A stretch of 64,000 nt of DNA from Dioscorea cayenensis subsp. rotundata (GCF_009730915.1 NC_052487.1:868001-932000), one strand, 5' to 3'; counted from the first letter of the stretch, positions 38,330 through 51,941 are shown. Translations and numbers: made by a program. The notes: generated by a model not told the origin, from the sequence alone.

Positions 38330-39673
38330 GGCTTTTTTTTTTAAATATTGCTTTTTTTTTAAATTAATTACTAAAATAGGTATTTTTAGAATTATTTACG
38401 AAATTAGGCATTTTTATTTTTTTAATATTAAATTTTAAATTTTTTTAATAGTTGTGGGTTCCACTGGTTTTTTAATATTAAAATTTTATTTTTTTTAAAA
38501 AATCGGCAGGTCCCACTAGTTTTTTAATATTAAAATTTATTTTTTTAAAACTGAGATGGGTCCTACTAGTTTTTTTTAAATTAAAAACAATTTTACACTA
38601 AAACCCTTATCATTTCATATAATTTTTACAACTAGTTTTATTCCCACTTCTACTTTCACTAATCCTAACAGATAAAAAAATTATGGGTAATATTCGGTTA
38701 AAAAAATTTAAAAAGATAAAAAAATTGTTGTGGTTAAAATTTTTTTATATACATAAAAAAATTAAAATTATCTCCAATAATACATAAAAAAATTAAAAAT
38801 TATCTCGATATTAGAATAATCAAAGATGTAATTGTTAGGGTAGGTGGAGAGTATTATTGGGGGTTGATGGGATGAATTATTGGTGGCAGTAGCACTCACC
38901 CCATTCACAAAGAGCTATTAGATCAAATTTATCATAACCATCCATTTGTTAGGTGGAGGCCTAAAAATTATCTCATAGTAAAAGATGTAATTGTTAGGGT
39001 AGGTAGAGAGTATTATCGGGGATTGATGGGAAATGAATTATCGGTGCAGAATAAGACCTCACCCCATTCATAAGAGCCCATTGGATCAAATTGATCATGT
39101 ACCATCCATTTGTTAGGGTGGAGACTATATAAACCGTCCAAAAGTCTCTTTTTGTGAAAATCTACAGCGAATATCAGTATGAAAGATCCATAAATATTGG
39201 AGATAATTTTTAATTTTTATGTATTATTGGAGATAATTTTAATTCTAATGTATATAAAAAATTTTAACCACAATAATTTTTATCTTTTAAATTTTTAACT
39301 GAATATTACCCATAATTTTTATCTGTTAGGATTAGTGAAAGTAGAAGTGGGAATAAAAGCTAGTTTAGTAAAAACATTTTTATGAAATGATAAGGGTTTT
39401 TAGTGTAAAAATTGTTTTTAATTTAAAAAGCTAGTAGGGACCCATCTCGAGTTTTAAAAAAATAAATTTTAATATTAAAAAAACTAGTGGGACCTGCTGA
39501 TTTTTAAAAAAATAAAATTTTTAATATTAAAAAACCAGTGGAACCCTACAACTATTAAAAAAAATTTAAAATTTAATATTAAAAAAATAAAAAAATGCCT
39601 AATTTGGTAAATAATTCTAAAAAAATACCTATTTTTAGTAATTAATTTAAAAAAAGCAATATTTTAAAAAGCC
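38330..39673. mobile_element. Long-TIR Mutator-type MITE, 1344 bp
   Basis: A perfect 9-base duplication gcatagcaa (38321-38329 and 39674-39682) flanks an element that begins GGCTTTTT and ends AAAAAGCC. The terminal inverted repeats are about 480 bases each (38330 to about 38812, and about 39195 to 39673). They contain several spaced GGTCCCACTAG-like blocks. The core has two tandem copies of a ~150-base unit (38823-38981 and 38982-39130, both starting AAAGATGTAATTGTTAGGGT). No coding frame. The 9 bp duplication and very long TIRs fit a non-autonomous Mutator element. Confidence 0.88.
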
Positions 39674-41722
39674 GCATAGCAAGTGTTAAATAAACAAAGT
39701 AAGAAGAGCCATGACAAAAACATTGAAGCAAAAACTAAAACCATTGAGATTATTATAATTAAACAATAAAGTATATATATATATATATTTCCAAAAAAAA
39801 AACCAAAAAGAAAAAAAAAGAAGGAACCATGTGGTATGCCAAGCTTTTATGAAGCAAACAAGTGATGAGACTTGTCTTTTTGTTCACCTACTTTATTTAT
39901 GCCAAACATGTCCCAATTTCCATTCTATTTATTATATAAAATATATATATCCCAACTTTTTTTTTTTTTAAATAAGAAAGTTTCTCATGTCTTTTTGTTC
40001 ATAACCATATATCCTCCACAAAATTCTAAAATTATTTGAGTTTTTTTAATTAATGTTAAATAAAAGTGAATGATATAAATGAATGCACATTTTCCATGTA
40101 GATTTATCAAAGTCTTATAAAGAAATAAAGACATATGAATTATTAATCCATATAAAAGTCGTTGATTTTTGTTGTGTAATAATCATCTCACGGAACTAAT
40201 ATATATATATATATATATACATCCAAATCACTAGAACTATATTTGACAATTCCTAAAGACACACAATTGTACCTTAAGTTTAGTAATCTCTTTCTTTAAC
40301 GAATAAAATTTGATTTTATAGATTACCAAAAAAATATTAAAAAAACAAAAGAGATAAATACTTGATATTTTCGGAATGAATTAGAGTTGGACAAAATTTC
40401 ATGGGCATTTGTTGATAAAATAAAACTTAATATTTTAAAGATTATGAACCAAATGATCCAATTTATTTTGTAAAAATAAAAAAAAACAACTGAATATATT
40501 ATAACTATGTTATATTTTTGTATTGTTTTTTTGTTAATTATTAAAATAGTTATATCCGAAGACAAGCTCACTATGTTTTATTACAAAATGTCTCTATTTA
40601 TGCTTTGCATTTACGCATTTACAAGCTTTTAATAGTTGTTTTAATTGTTTCTCCATGCTTAGCGGACCTATTGTTGCACACTCATGACTCTTTTGTACAG
40701 TGTTTTATTTTAATTAAATAGTAATAATATCCAGTGATAGGTTTAAAAAAAAAACAATATAAAATGAGATCTAAACCCATGAGACTTAGAATCTATTTCA
40801 CTTTGAAAAATAAAATTACAATTTTGTTTCATTTACCATTTATGGACATAATAAAGAATTCTTCTACTCCTATATTATATTTAATATATCATCAACTTAA
40901 AATCTTTATTAATCTCGGGCCTGAAATGGCCCATGGATCAAAGACTCTAGGTCTTTGAGAAAAGTGGGTTGGCCTAGCATGGTGTTGGATTCCAACCCAT
41001 TTAGAATAGTTACCAGCCCGCCAGCCCCGACCCAAGAACAATCAGGTTTCCCATCAAAACCAAGGCCCACTGACATTAGAGGTACTCCCAACATTTAAAC
41101 TAGTAAATATATACATTTTTTCCATTTCTGACGGGCTGGCCCGCACAACCCGAAGCCCAAGGTGGATTGGGTTGGGCTGGCATTTTGCCAGTCAGAAAAA
41201 ATGGCGGGCCTGGCTTTGGTTTTGGTGGGCCGTGGCCGGCCTGCCTCGCCACCCAGTTTTGACAGGTCTAATATGTGTCATCTGTCATAAATGAGCAATC
41301 TAAAAGATTTAGAAGAAATAAATCTGTGTCTATCACATCATAAATCCGTAATAAAAAAGATGAAACAAATCTGTGTCTTTCAGATCATAAATTCGTAATC
41401 TAAAGGTGAAACAAGTCCGTGTCTTCATCATAGTTATGAAACAACAACATGAAATAAAAAAAAAAAAAAATGGTATACCACCATCACAAATGTCAAATGT
41501 GCATATGACCATAACAAGTGCAAAAAACAAGTCAGTGTCTTCATCATCATATATGCGTATGAAACAACATAAACGATGAAATAAAGGGTGTGACAACATC
41601 ACAAATGTCAAATGTGTGTGACCATAACATGTGCAAAAACTCTCATCCAGAGATCAGTGGCTCAAGGCTGCTTGTGTTGAATTTGAAAAAGTATTCATCC
41701 CGGTAACCCACAATGTATCTTG

Positions 41723-42855
41723 CTAAACCATCCACCATGACCTGTTGTAATGAATGTACTGATAATCAATGATATAAGAATTACAAAGTTTAAATTTAAC
41801 AAATAAAAACACACACCTTTGATCAATGGGAACTAAAGGAGGAGTAATCCAGGCCACCGGCTCCCACTGGTTGTCACCATTACTCCAGAAATTTGATAGC
41901 TTGAGAAGTAGGCCAAAAGCTATATGCGCTATACGCTTACATCTCATAAACATGCCACACATGTGCAAAAGTCCTAATGGTAAAACCGTCACTTTCTCAA
42001 AACAATAGACCTGCGTCTTATCAGAGTCATCAGATGCGATGAAAACATGCAAACAGCCCTCAAAATCTATGAGATAATTCAGGAAATGGGCTGATTCGTA
42101 TTCCAGTGCATATGAAAATCCTGGTATGAATAGGGACAAGTCAAAGTTATCACCATGATTAAGGCTTGGCAGCAAAAATTCCTTATCCCCAAGCTTTCCT
42201 TCAAATCCTAGCAGTATTTGGTAAAGTGATCCATTATAGTTGGAGAACAATCCTTCTCTCGTAGGCACAAGATAATCAGGTGGCGAATCTAATATAATAG
42301 TACGCCACCGGTTATGCCTAGTAACAGTATCTAAAACAATGGAGTACACAAGAGTCCTGTTGTGGTTTTTCAACAGGTAAATCACCTTGGTTCCACTGGA
42401 TCGTTCAGGCAAAAGGTAAACACGGCCAATGTTTTGATCACTATGCTCCAAAGGAGCGGATATCAATGACAACATGTGCGAGTGGGTTTACAAGTTTTAT
42501 AGCTAAAGATTGACTGATAAGTTCTCCTACAAAGCTTAGGCCATGTGATGATCCTAGGTAATAGTGCTGACCTTGTAAGAAAGGAGCCAAGAAAGGAAGA
42601 GGAATTATTTCTTTGTAAACTATGTCGAAGAAAACTAACCCCTTTATTATCTTAGTCCGCCTGTCAAGATCCAAAAGGATCAACAACGGACTCTTTCGCC
42701 GCGCTTCGGTATTTTTCCCGCCAATTATGGCAAACAGAGCGAAAGTGGACATGATCCACACCGTTGAGGAGCTTGACAGTGAGATTGATAGCTAGTCGCC
42801 AAAGTAAGGACCAGTCCCATTGATGGTCATCAAAACAACTGTTCATCTTGATCAA
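41723..42855 (-). pseudogene. F-box/DUF295 protein gene, copy 2, frameshifted
   Basis: Same organisation as the copy at 35505-36622. The F-box is HFRSVCHNWREK; the shared one-base shift (an extra G after the Trp codon) breaks it from SPLLILLDLDRR. A further one-base insertion near 42488 breaks the propeller after LAIKL. From 42475 down to the stop the frame is open for 250 residues, including LLKNHNRTLVYSIV, the part deleted in copy 1. No product is expected. The common shift shows that the gene was already broken before it was duplicated. Confidence 0.8.
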
Positions 42856-43380
42856 TCAATGCATGCAAGTGTTGTAACATATATATATATATAGCTTAAT
42901 TAGTTCTGCAAACTGTTCTAACAGATGACACAATTAAACTGGCATGCATAACTGATTGATTATATAATAAGATTTGGTAAAAACATCACCAACATGGAGA
43001 GAAGAATACATTTCCAAAAATAAAAACAGGAAACATTGACCAAAGACACATTTTTTTTTTTTGAAGTACTATGAAAGCAAACGGAAACTTCGTGTCATTA
43101 AAACACCATTCATTATCTTAATCATATTATAATTCACTGAACGAAGTTTAATTTCAAACATTAAAAGAAGTATTTATACCATAATTTCTAAAAAAGAAGA
43201 TAACAGGCATTTCGGGCAATTAAAAAACATTTTGGATTTCCACTATAAAACATCTAAGAAACACAATTAAATGGATCAATCACCATCACAATCAGAAAAC
43301 AACTAAGAAACTCAATCACATCGAATATGAAAACAAGGCATCTGCGTTAGCAAGTATTATACTAAGAAATCTCAAATTTT

Positions 43381-43639
43381 TAAAGATTTTATAAGTCAGG
43401 TTGCAACAAATATATATGTAATTCACATGTTCATCATCAAAATAGAATAAGAAAAAACTTTTATAATTTTTTTTAGTGTCTTTTTTGTAAATTTAGAACA
43501 GGTAATCTTGTATAAACAGGTGAAGCAGACAAGATAGGAACTCAGAGTAAGTATCAAATGAATTCTCAACTACATGAGCACATACTGATTTTGGTCAAGA
43601 AAGATTCAGAATGCAAGCTAGTGAAAATTTTATTTTTTG
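43381..43639. other. Spacer between the tandem duplication and the MAPK pseudogene
   Basis: AT-rich sequence; no feature recognised. Confidence 0.5.
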
Positions 43640-46345
43640 CTTAACACAACTTACCCCCATTTGTTTCTCTGATTGACAGTCACACATTTGGAAACACTGA
43701 TACTAACACTCTTGAGCAAGCTCCGAGTGTTGAAGTTTGACATATTTTGGCCATTTTCTATTGCCTCGTCATGCTCTGAATCCTTGCTTTGCCGTGACCT
43801 TGTAAGGCTTTTGAGGCTGGTGCAAGGCACAAAGCTATTAGATGCACATACTCTCTGGAAAGGTGAACTCCCAACATGAATAAGATTAAATCCATTTTTT
43901 GAAAATAATGATTCCAACCACAAGTCTATAAAGCTCAACAATTTGAAAAGAAAGTAAAAGACTTTGAGAGTGTGACAGAGAACTTGAAGACCTGTATGAT
44001 CAAGTCCTGGACACCTACCTGGGTAGAGAGGCATGTTGTCGTGGAAGTGGACTGCTTCTTTCACCTTTGCCATAGTGCTCTTCTAGCTGAGTGAATCACC
44101 TCTTAAAGCGATCACCTCCACTGAAATTGAAAAACGAGGTTCAGTCATAGAAATTCACTCAGAATATTTATTGCAGCAAATTGTCAATTTGTTAAACCTG
44201 GATCTATTGATGGAAAACAGATTCCCCCAAGTTCCTTGATAATTTATAGGCTGGTATGTGCAAGTAGACGAGAACAAGGACATCAATCTTTTTTTTAAAA
44301 AAAAGAAAAAGAAAAAGAATAAATACAAATATTGTGTATGAAATTGGTTTGGAAAGAGAACCTGGGGTATTCAAAACTATTCTGCTCAGTACCTTGAAGA
44401 TACTCCTTGCAGCATCTGAGGATGATACTCAAGCAACTGTTTATGTTAAAGAGGTTCATTATAAGTCAAATATGCAATTAGTAGGACCGACAACAATATG
44501 GCATTTAATCAGACCACCTGATACATTAAGTCCCTTGCATTGTCTCTTGTCAATCTACTCCTCTCAAATTCAAACTCAAGTTTTGAGATGGGCTGTGTAG
44601 GTGTTTCACATTCTACATTCACCAATCCATAAAAGTATGGATAAAAAAAAATGCAAATAATGAATAATCTATGCAAATAATGCAAATAAATAAAATAAAA
44701 GTATAGATCAAATTTGTAAAAAAATGCAAATAATGAATAAGCTTTGCAAGTATAAATAAAAACCTAAAATTCACACAGAAGAATAAGCTGGCAGTGCCTG
44801 AATAATACCTTTTCTGCAGTAGGTCGATCTTTAGGGCCAAAAGCTAGTAGACGGAAGCAGAGAGTCAAGGGATCCGCATGAGGAAACTTCTGCAAGAAAG
44901 GAACTGGTGGTTTTTTTCCTCATGTTGCTCAGGTACCTCTTAGTTTTCTCATTCCAAATCTGTATATGATATGAACCATGGAAATACCAAAAATAAACTT
45001 TCGACATAATTTAGTCACGCTGAATGCATCGAGACAGAGAGTGACTAAATGAGAGAGTTAGCTGACCCTTCCTATGGATTCAGCTGAAGGAGTGCCCAGC
45101 AAATGGTCATGAGATCCAATTGATGCACCACATTTTTGCCAGGAAATAATAACTTGCCTGTTAGCATTTCAGCAAAATAATGCGTCCTCTGCTCCATATA
45201 TCAATTGTAGGTGTATACTGCAAAATATGATACATGATGAGAATGTATAGTAAGCATAAAAAATACATAATCCATTGATGCTTTAGGTTATGATGGACTC
45301 ATGTGACCAGAAACTTCTATATATTTGCCAGGATTTAAATAAATTTGCCATGGTGCAATTCAAAGATTTCCCCAAGCTCGAAATTGTGAATTCTAAAGTC
45401 TGATAAACATCAAGTGTTCACTAATTCTATTAAGTATGTGCATCACCAAATGTAAACCATGAGACCTCTCTGCTTTATCTATTGCTCAAAAGTGGAAAAT
45501 TTAGGAAAATAGAATGGCTATCAGGAACAGTATATGCAATATTTGCAGGAAATTATGTATAGCACAACTTGTAGAAAAAAGAGCCACATAATTCAGGTGC
45601 ATGATACCACCTTGTTGCTGCATAATCCTTCAACAACAAAGAAATAGTATGCCAAGAGACAGGATTAGATGGCATAAAAAAGGGTAAAATTCTACCTGAC
45701 CAGCACCAAAATAAACAATAGTTATAATATTGCAGAAAGAAAGAGATTTATTTACAGTCCCAAAAATTGCGGATGGTGCATCATTTATAGGCAAGAAAGT
45801 CACAAATTTTGAATTTGCAATCTGAGTCAGCAAGTATGTTTTTTGGCTTCAAGTTTCGGTGGAAAACATTAATTTGCTGCAACATATTAATAATATATTA
45901 ATCATTATAGCCTCGAGAAGATGCATTAGGAGTACAAAGTAATCAAGAAAAAATGTTCAACCTGCATGAATGTATTTTAGGCTCTTAGTAACTGGTACAG
46001 AGAAAACTGGTGGTGTACAGGTGTGAGATCATTATTAGTTTCTATTATTTGGTGGAGATCAGATTCCATCAGCTCAAAAACATCACAAATATCTTTAAAT
46101 TCTGTCAATGATGGAGGAAGCAGTATATGCTTTAACTGCACAATATCAGGATGGCAGAGAAGCATGAGAAGTTTGATTTTCTCTTAGAATGTGTGTGGCA
46201 TCTGAAATATGCTGAAATACATCGTTGGTCTTCCTGATTGCCACTCTCTCCCCAACCACTCCATAGCTGCCCTTGCCAATCACCTCTTGTATTTGGTATT
46301 AACTTGCTTCACCATTCTCAGGGAAGAAATCCTTGTCAAGCATTC
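43640..46345 (-). pseudogene. Decayed TDY-class MAP kinase gene
   Basis: Minus-strand pieces in kinase order cover most of a plant TDY-type MAPK: YQIQEVIGKGSYGVV (about 46290), LCHPDIVQLKHILLPPS and FELMESDLHQII (46165-45977), FHRNLKPKNILADSDCKFKICDF (about 45880-45800), YTPTIDIWSRGRI (about 45205), IRNEKTKRYLSNMRKK (about 44930), LEEHYGKGERSS (about 44080) and a C-terminal tail ending CVTVNQRN (about 43670). Breaks include a stop before YQIQ, loss of frame after ICDF so that the DFG Gly is lost, a stop in frame before FTQLEEHYGKG, and several shifts in the middle. The catalytic HRD is HRN, so the kinase would be dead even if joined. Intron positions still look normal, which suggests an unprocessed duplicate. 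Confidence 0.85.
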
Positions 46346-49000
46346 TGTGTTATTTGAGAAAGCAAGAAAAATGACCACTAAAAGTATAAAAGGAAAGTGA
46401 AAAATCATACATAAATTGGAAGTTTTAGCTTTAAAGAAGATCAATTGAAGAAATAACAGGCTACTTTCTAGATATCATTTTATATTTCATAGCCGGGAAA
46501 GAGAATCATATTAAACTAAAAAAAAGACAATAGCCACATCGGCTTGCTTGAGACAGTGATCAAAAGTGAGAATAATTAGGATTCTAGAGTATGATAATCG
46601 TGTTGGCAAAAAAACAATCAAATACTCACATGAACACAAGATAGGACATATCAAAAGAATAATCAAGGAAAAAACAAAAATATTTAGACAGAATTCCAAT
46701 CAATCAAATCTCAAATGAATCGGTAAAAAGCAAGACAGCATAGAAGAACAAAGTCAAAAAGGTAACAATGAACAAACAAGGATCTAATTGATCAACTCAA
46801 CCTCTTCTCACAACCAAATCCAATTCAAAAACAAAAACAAAGATAAATGATGCCCAGCAAAGAGATACAAGAAGGAATCTCAATTTACAATCACATGTTA
46901 ATGATCAATAACAAGTCCAGTAAAGCAGGCTTAAAATTTTTTGCTGAAAAAAAAAACCTCAAAATAATCAACCGCACCACCTCTTCATAAACCCCCAGGA
47001 AAGCAGCCAATGAAGGAACAAAATCCAAGACTACACGTTGGGCATAACAATGAAAACAAGAGGAGCTTAAAAACACGCGTCATTTCACAGAACCACCAAC
47101 AAAGATATCAATCTGAGAGCTATACAAAATGATGAAAATAACATAAAAAAATACATTACCTACAGCACGACTTAAGGGTAAAAATGTGTTTTTCAATGAG
47201 TGCGCAGATTGGACAGCGTCAAACAATAAATGATATAAAAAACAGAGCTCTATAAGCAACATTTCTCACAACCATAAAACAAAAAAGATAAAAAAAAAAA
47301 AAGGGAGAAAAAACCGGACCTTTGAGAGATGGAGGAGATAACCTTGTATGGATTAATGGTGGCCATGGAGATTAGACTAGCAACATTACTCATTTTTTTC
47401 AGCATTATCTTGCTTTGCCTGGTACTATGTGATCCATTCATTTATCAAGATGGCGTGAAGGTGGGATGAAAGGGGGACTACAAGATTGAATTTAAAATTG
47501 CAACAGACCCACATAAATATACGAGGTAAAGGACCCAATTCAATTTATAAAAACAATATGCTAGCTTTGTGCAACAACAACTAATTCTTTTATATCCAAT
47601 GCAATCCCCCGAAGTTCATCCAATCATGAGCTCTTCTCCCATGAATACCAAATGAAAAAAATAGGGAATCACTAAATACGCATTTACAAACAAAATCCAA
47701 CCAATCATTAAGCTTACCATTACTGTGTCTTTTAGTCCTGATCAATTTCTCAGGCGATCTAGGGCAAGCCAAATGCTCCTGACTCAACCAAAATGATTAA
47801 CATTTAAAAATCATATGTGTGTGTGTGTGTGTGTAAAGAAAATTAGCAAAGATGGGGATTCCAAGATGCCAACTTTTATGTTATTGAATTCGATACCGTT
47901 CAAAATCTGCTGCCCATCCAGCATTACATAGTCAGGCATGCTGAAGAAAAACACCAAAAATCACAAATTTCTGAGAAAAAAGAAATAAGATCTGAGGCTC
48001 ACCCGAAGAAATCTTGGCTGAGGATGCAATCCCTATCCTCAGCATTGAGGGTCAAGGCGAGTGAGTAATTTGATGGTTACTTCAGCATCCCCCAAATTTG
48101 TATATTGATTTATTTTAAAAAAGAAATCCATTTTCAAGTGATGTTTTATCTTCATCTAATACCTAGAGAGGGACAAAAGCATTCAATGTTATTCAGGCAA
48201 CATGAAGGCCAGCCATTTTACTGCTGCTACTAAAAAGTAGCTACCGGAGGCAGCACGGTAAATGTTTGGCTAGAATCAGAAATAAACATATATAACACAT
48301 TGCCTTCATAAACAGATAATCAATAGCAAACAATTTAATCCAAAGTTCATCAAAGCTAATAACCAGTTAGAACTAGATGAATCAAACTATAGTATAGCAA
48401 ATATTGAACACATATAACTCTAATGAATTATAGATTAAAACCGACAAAGTAATCGTCAGTCAGGCAATTAGCAATAAAGAGATCAATCAGTAACACTCAC
48501 ACACAGAGGAAAAAAAGAATTTTTTACCTGTAGAGGAAAGTATGTTCATGGAGCCCTACAACAAGAGTAGAAGCCCCAATTTAATCCAGCAGGGACATCA
48601 AAGAAGGCCCTTGCTCAGCTTTAAGTGACAAAGACCTCGACTTTTGCCTGTAATCCAATCTACAAGAGGCAAGCAAGCAACTTTAACAAGAATATTCACC
48701 AATAAGATTGAAATCAATGGATTTCTCACCTTATGCTGCAGCTCCTCTCCAACTAGACCCAAATCCTGCAAGATTCACGAGACACAACAATACATACACC
48801 AAACCAGCAAATAGCCTTGATTGATGAACGAAAACAAGTACAAATTACAAGTAAGATCAAGGGAAAACTCCCGGTGATCTCAACCTACGGATCAGGAACC
48901 AAAGACACTGCTGAAAAGAAAAGGGAAAAGAGGAAAGAGCGTGAACTTCCTCTCTGATTCAGAATGCCCATCTAGAGAGAATTGAAACCCTTGGCTAATG
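46346..49000 (-). other. Upstream remnant of the MAPK pseudogene
   Basis: No intact gene. Minus-strand segments at about 48770-48732 (after TTGCAG, before GTGAGA) and 48660-48540 look like former 5' UTR exons with good splice borders. A short frame MPDYVMLDGQQILNG occurs near 47936. A (GT)n tract lies at 47814-47834. I assign these to the leader of the dead kinase gene by position and orientation only. Confidence 0.35.
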
Positions 49001-50734
49001 TATTTATATATACTGCTTCTTCTGTGCAATTACCCAAACACCCTCAAGCTCCTCAAATAACTAAATAACTAACATGGGCACTTAACGTCTTTTCTCCATC
49101 CAATCAGACTCATTTCTTTCCTCAACTTCTTTATTTTCTGCAAACATAACAACATGGCTCTGCTGGTCTGTAACACCTCAGCAATCCCATATTCTTTTTT
49201 TCTTTTTTTATAATAAAATAAAAATATGTTGTTACTTTTCTCTCTCTTCCGTCCACTTAATTATAAAATAAATAATTAATGAAAAAAATATAAATATAAT
49301 TATTTTCCTTTTCAATATTGTTGTAAATTTGCTATTTATTATACATTCATTGGTTTAAAATTTACAAAAGTTATTATTTTTCATCTTTTAATTTGATAAC
49401 TATTTATTTTGATCTAAAAATTGGATAATATATTTGAATTATATATATATATATATATCCTTTGTTTTACTCCTTTATCCAAAAATTGATATGAATACTA
49501 TGGGATAATATAATAATTAAAAACAATTATTTTTTTAAGCTCATAAGTAAATAATGACCCCAATTTTAATTAAGAAAATAACATTGTAATATTAGCGATT
49601 AAGTTTTATGGGCTAGTCCAATGACAACTATAGTGGTTGCGATTGAGAGGTTTCGAGTTTGGACCTCTTATATTACAATTCATGTTCAGATTCCCTATGA
49701 GAGTTCTGTGAGAATCACCTCTCATTATCTTCTTCCCTTCAGGATTGTATGGTAGGGGGTTTATGCCCAAAAGATCAGTCAAGCCACCATAACTAATGCA
49801 TATCCGTGCCTATTTATTTTTTACTTTGCCGTTTATCGATTTTATAAATATATATATATATATATATATATGAACGATAGTCATAAAATTGTTTAAATAA
49901 ATAATATTTGAGGTTGGGGAGGAGATCATGAATCTCATGGCTAAACCGATAACATGGGTATTGTTGATTGAAGTCTGGTTGTATGTCTCGATGCTATAGA
50001 GACTGGAATATCATGCTGGTGTCGGCAAACGAGCCCATGTTTCGGGTGTGTTTTTTGCGTGTGAGTGGGCTTCCCCACAAGCCGTTGAATTACTTATGGA
50101 GCCCGGCCCGACATTGTTTCACGAAGACAAGGCCCATGTTCATCACATTTCACGAAGCCAAAGCCCACAATTACGGAAAGCCGAGTCGCTTACCCACTCG
50201 AAACAAATCTCCAAATAATGTTATCTCACTAAATAATGTAAGGAATACTATGTGTACGTAATACAACTAGATAAATGAATAAATAAACTGTGAGGGAGAG
50301 AGAGGGTTTGGGATGTGAGTTTAATACCTTGAAATTCAAAATAATGTAGATTTTAATATTTTAATTTCATATATATGAAGTTTGAAATACTCTGTCAATT
50401 ATCCATGTCATATTTATACAAATGTTTTTGTAGTTTAATTATTTACATTATATTAAAAAATTGTTTTGCTTTTTTTTAAAACGTTAATAATAAATATTGG
50501 TATTTAAGTTTCACAAAATAATAAATTAGTATTGTAAGATATATGGGCAACAATATCACTAGAACATCATCAAATAATTATTCATATCAACATTTGCTCA
50601 GTTAAAAAAAAAGTACAAAATCAAATCAAATTTGAATATTTGCTAAATGACATGTTCTGCTTTAAGTAACTTAAAAAAACACTAAAAAAAGAAAAATCTA
50701 CTAAAAATATTTGAATAGTTAACTTTGTCTAAAG
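49001..50734. other. Intergenic, AT-rich, possible SINE fragment
   Basis: No gene seen. The stretch 49608-49810 has weak tRNA-like blocks (ctatagtgg near 49630 and ggtttcgagtttggacc near 49650), possibly an old SINE; no target duplication was found. TA runs occur at 49441-49458 and 49847-49871. Confidence 0.4.
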
Positions 50735-51941
50735 CTACCATGGGTTAACATCTACAAATAATGGTTGTTTTGCTTGATGATAAATGTTGTACAACGAAAT
50801 CAATGGTCTAATGCTTCTGTCTCTTATGTTGTAGCTGCCTAAGTCACTGTATCCATAAATGTGACTTGTATAAATATTATCATCACTGAAATAAATAATA
50901 TTATTTTTTGTCTTATCTTCCATTGCATGATTAGAGCTTAAAAACAGAACATGGTCATTTATGCTTTTTAGCTCAACAAATTGATTCTCTTCTTGATTCA
51001 GCTTAAATAGCATGAAACGTTTTGCACGATATTTGTTTATAGTATTCAAGCCATTTGGGTAATACTTCCTAAAACCATCATTGTCATTGTCTTGATCTAA
51101 ATCATCCTCCAAACCATCCTCGTCATTTACACCATTTGGGTAATAATTCCTAAAATCATTGCTTTGATCAACATCATTCTCTACATCATCCTCGTTGTTG
51201 TTGCCTGTATTGTAATCAACGGGGTGAATAATCTTATAAACAAGTAGTAAATCTCCCATGAAATCTACCAAATATTTTCTCTCTTTATGTAAGTTGTCAT
51301 TGTCAAGAGAAATAATTTCTGTTAACATATTATTCATACCAAATTCAACTCGCCATATTTTACTATACTCTCCAACAACATAAAATGCTTCCTTGTGCCA
51401 TATGATATCTTCAAGAAAAAAATCGCTCTCTATCATAGTCCATGTCAAGTCACCTGGCTTCCAAAATGCTAATTTTTTCCCAAAGTAAATGGCAATTACA
51501 ATATAGTCAGAACTTTTGGATGGATCTGCGGATATCACTGCTTTATAAATAAGTTTATCAAGATTTTCTGTGAGCCAACGAGAAAGCAATGGCAATGAAG
51601 GTAATTTGACTTGAGTTTTAGAAAAAAGATTTAACAAATTTATATTGAGATTTAGATCTGTCGTAATTAACCAGCCATGTGAAGAACCAACACAACGCCT
51701 TCCGTGTAACTCAGGTATCTCTATTTGATAAACTTTCTCCTCTAATGGATCAAAAAACCTTGGGGAATCAATATAAAAAAAAAAGCAACCAAGGAAGTTG
51801 TTTTTTAGGGGAGTGAAATCTCTCTTTTGCCACCTCAAACCAATGTGAGCACACCGCACCAAATCGAATATAATCCGAAAATGAAAGGAACTTTGTTATC
51901 TCTTGCAACATGTCTCTCGGAAGATTTGCATAATCTGCCAT
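50735..51941 (-). pseudogene. F-box/DUF295 gene, one-base frameshift at poly-A
   Basis: The minus-strand ATG at 51941 begins MADYANLPRDMLQEITKFL, a canonical F-box, continuing FGAVCSHWFEVAKERFHSP. About 50 codons in, the frame shifts at a run of ten A (on the plus strand, near 51775-51784). After it, the 375-residue frame ending at 50735 carries the DUF295 propeller: FFYIDSPRFFDPLEEKVY, GSSHGWLITTD, then FWKPGDLTWT. It contains an acidic insertion with two near-repeats (each with YYPNG, about 51040-51190). One base more or fewer in the A run would restore an open gene of about 400 residues, so this may be a sequencing error rather than a true pseudogene. It is distinct from the pair at 35-43 kb. 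Confidence 0.75.

Larger units (their letters stand above)
37146..43380. repeat. Tandem duplication, second copy, with two transposon insertions
   Basis: Once the two insertions (37213-38125 and 38330-39673, each with one target duplication) are set aside, this matches 33195-37145 along its whole length with scattered substitutions and indels. The junction between copies lies in a short shared AAATTTTTTATA sequence, which suggests microhomology at the breakpoint. No N separates the copies. Confidence 0.9.
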
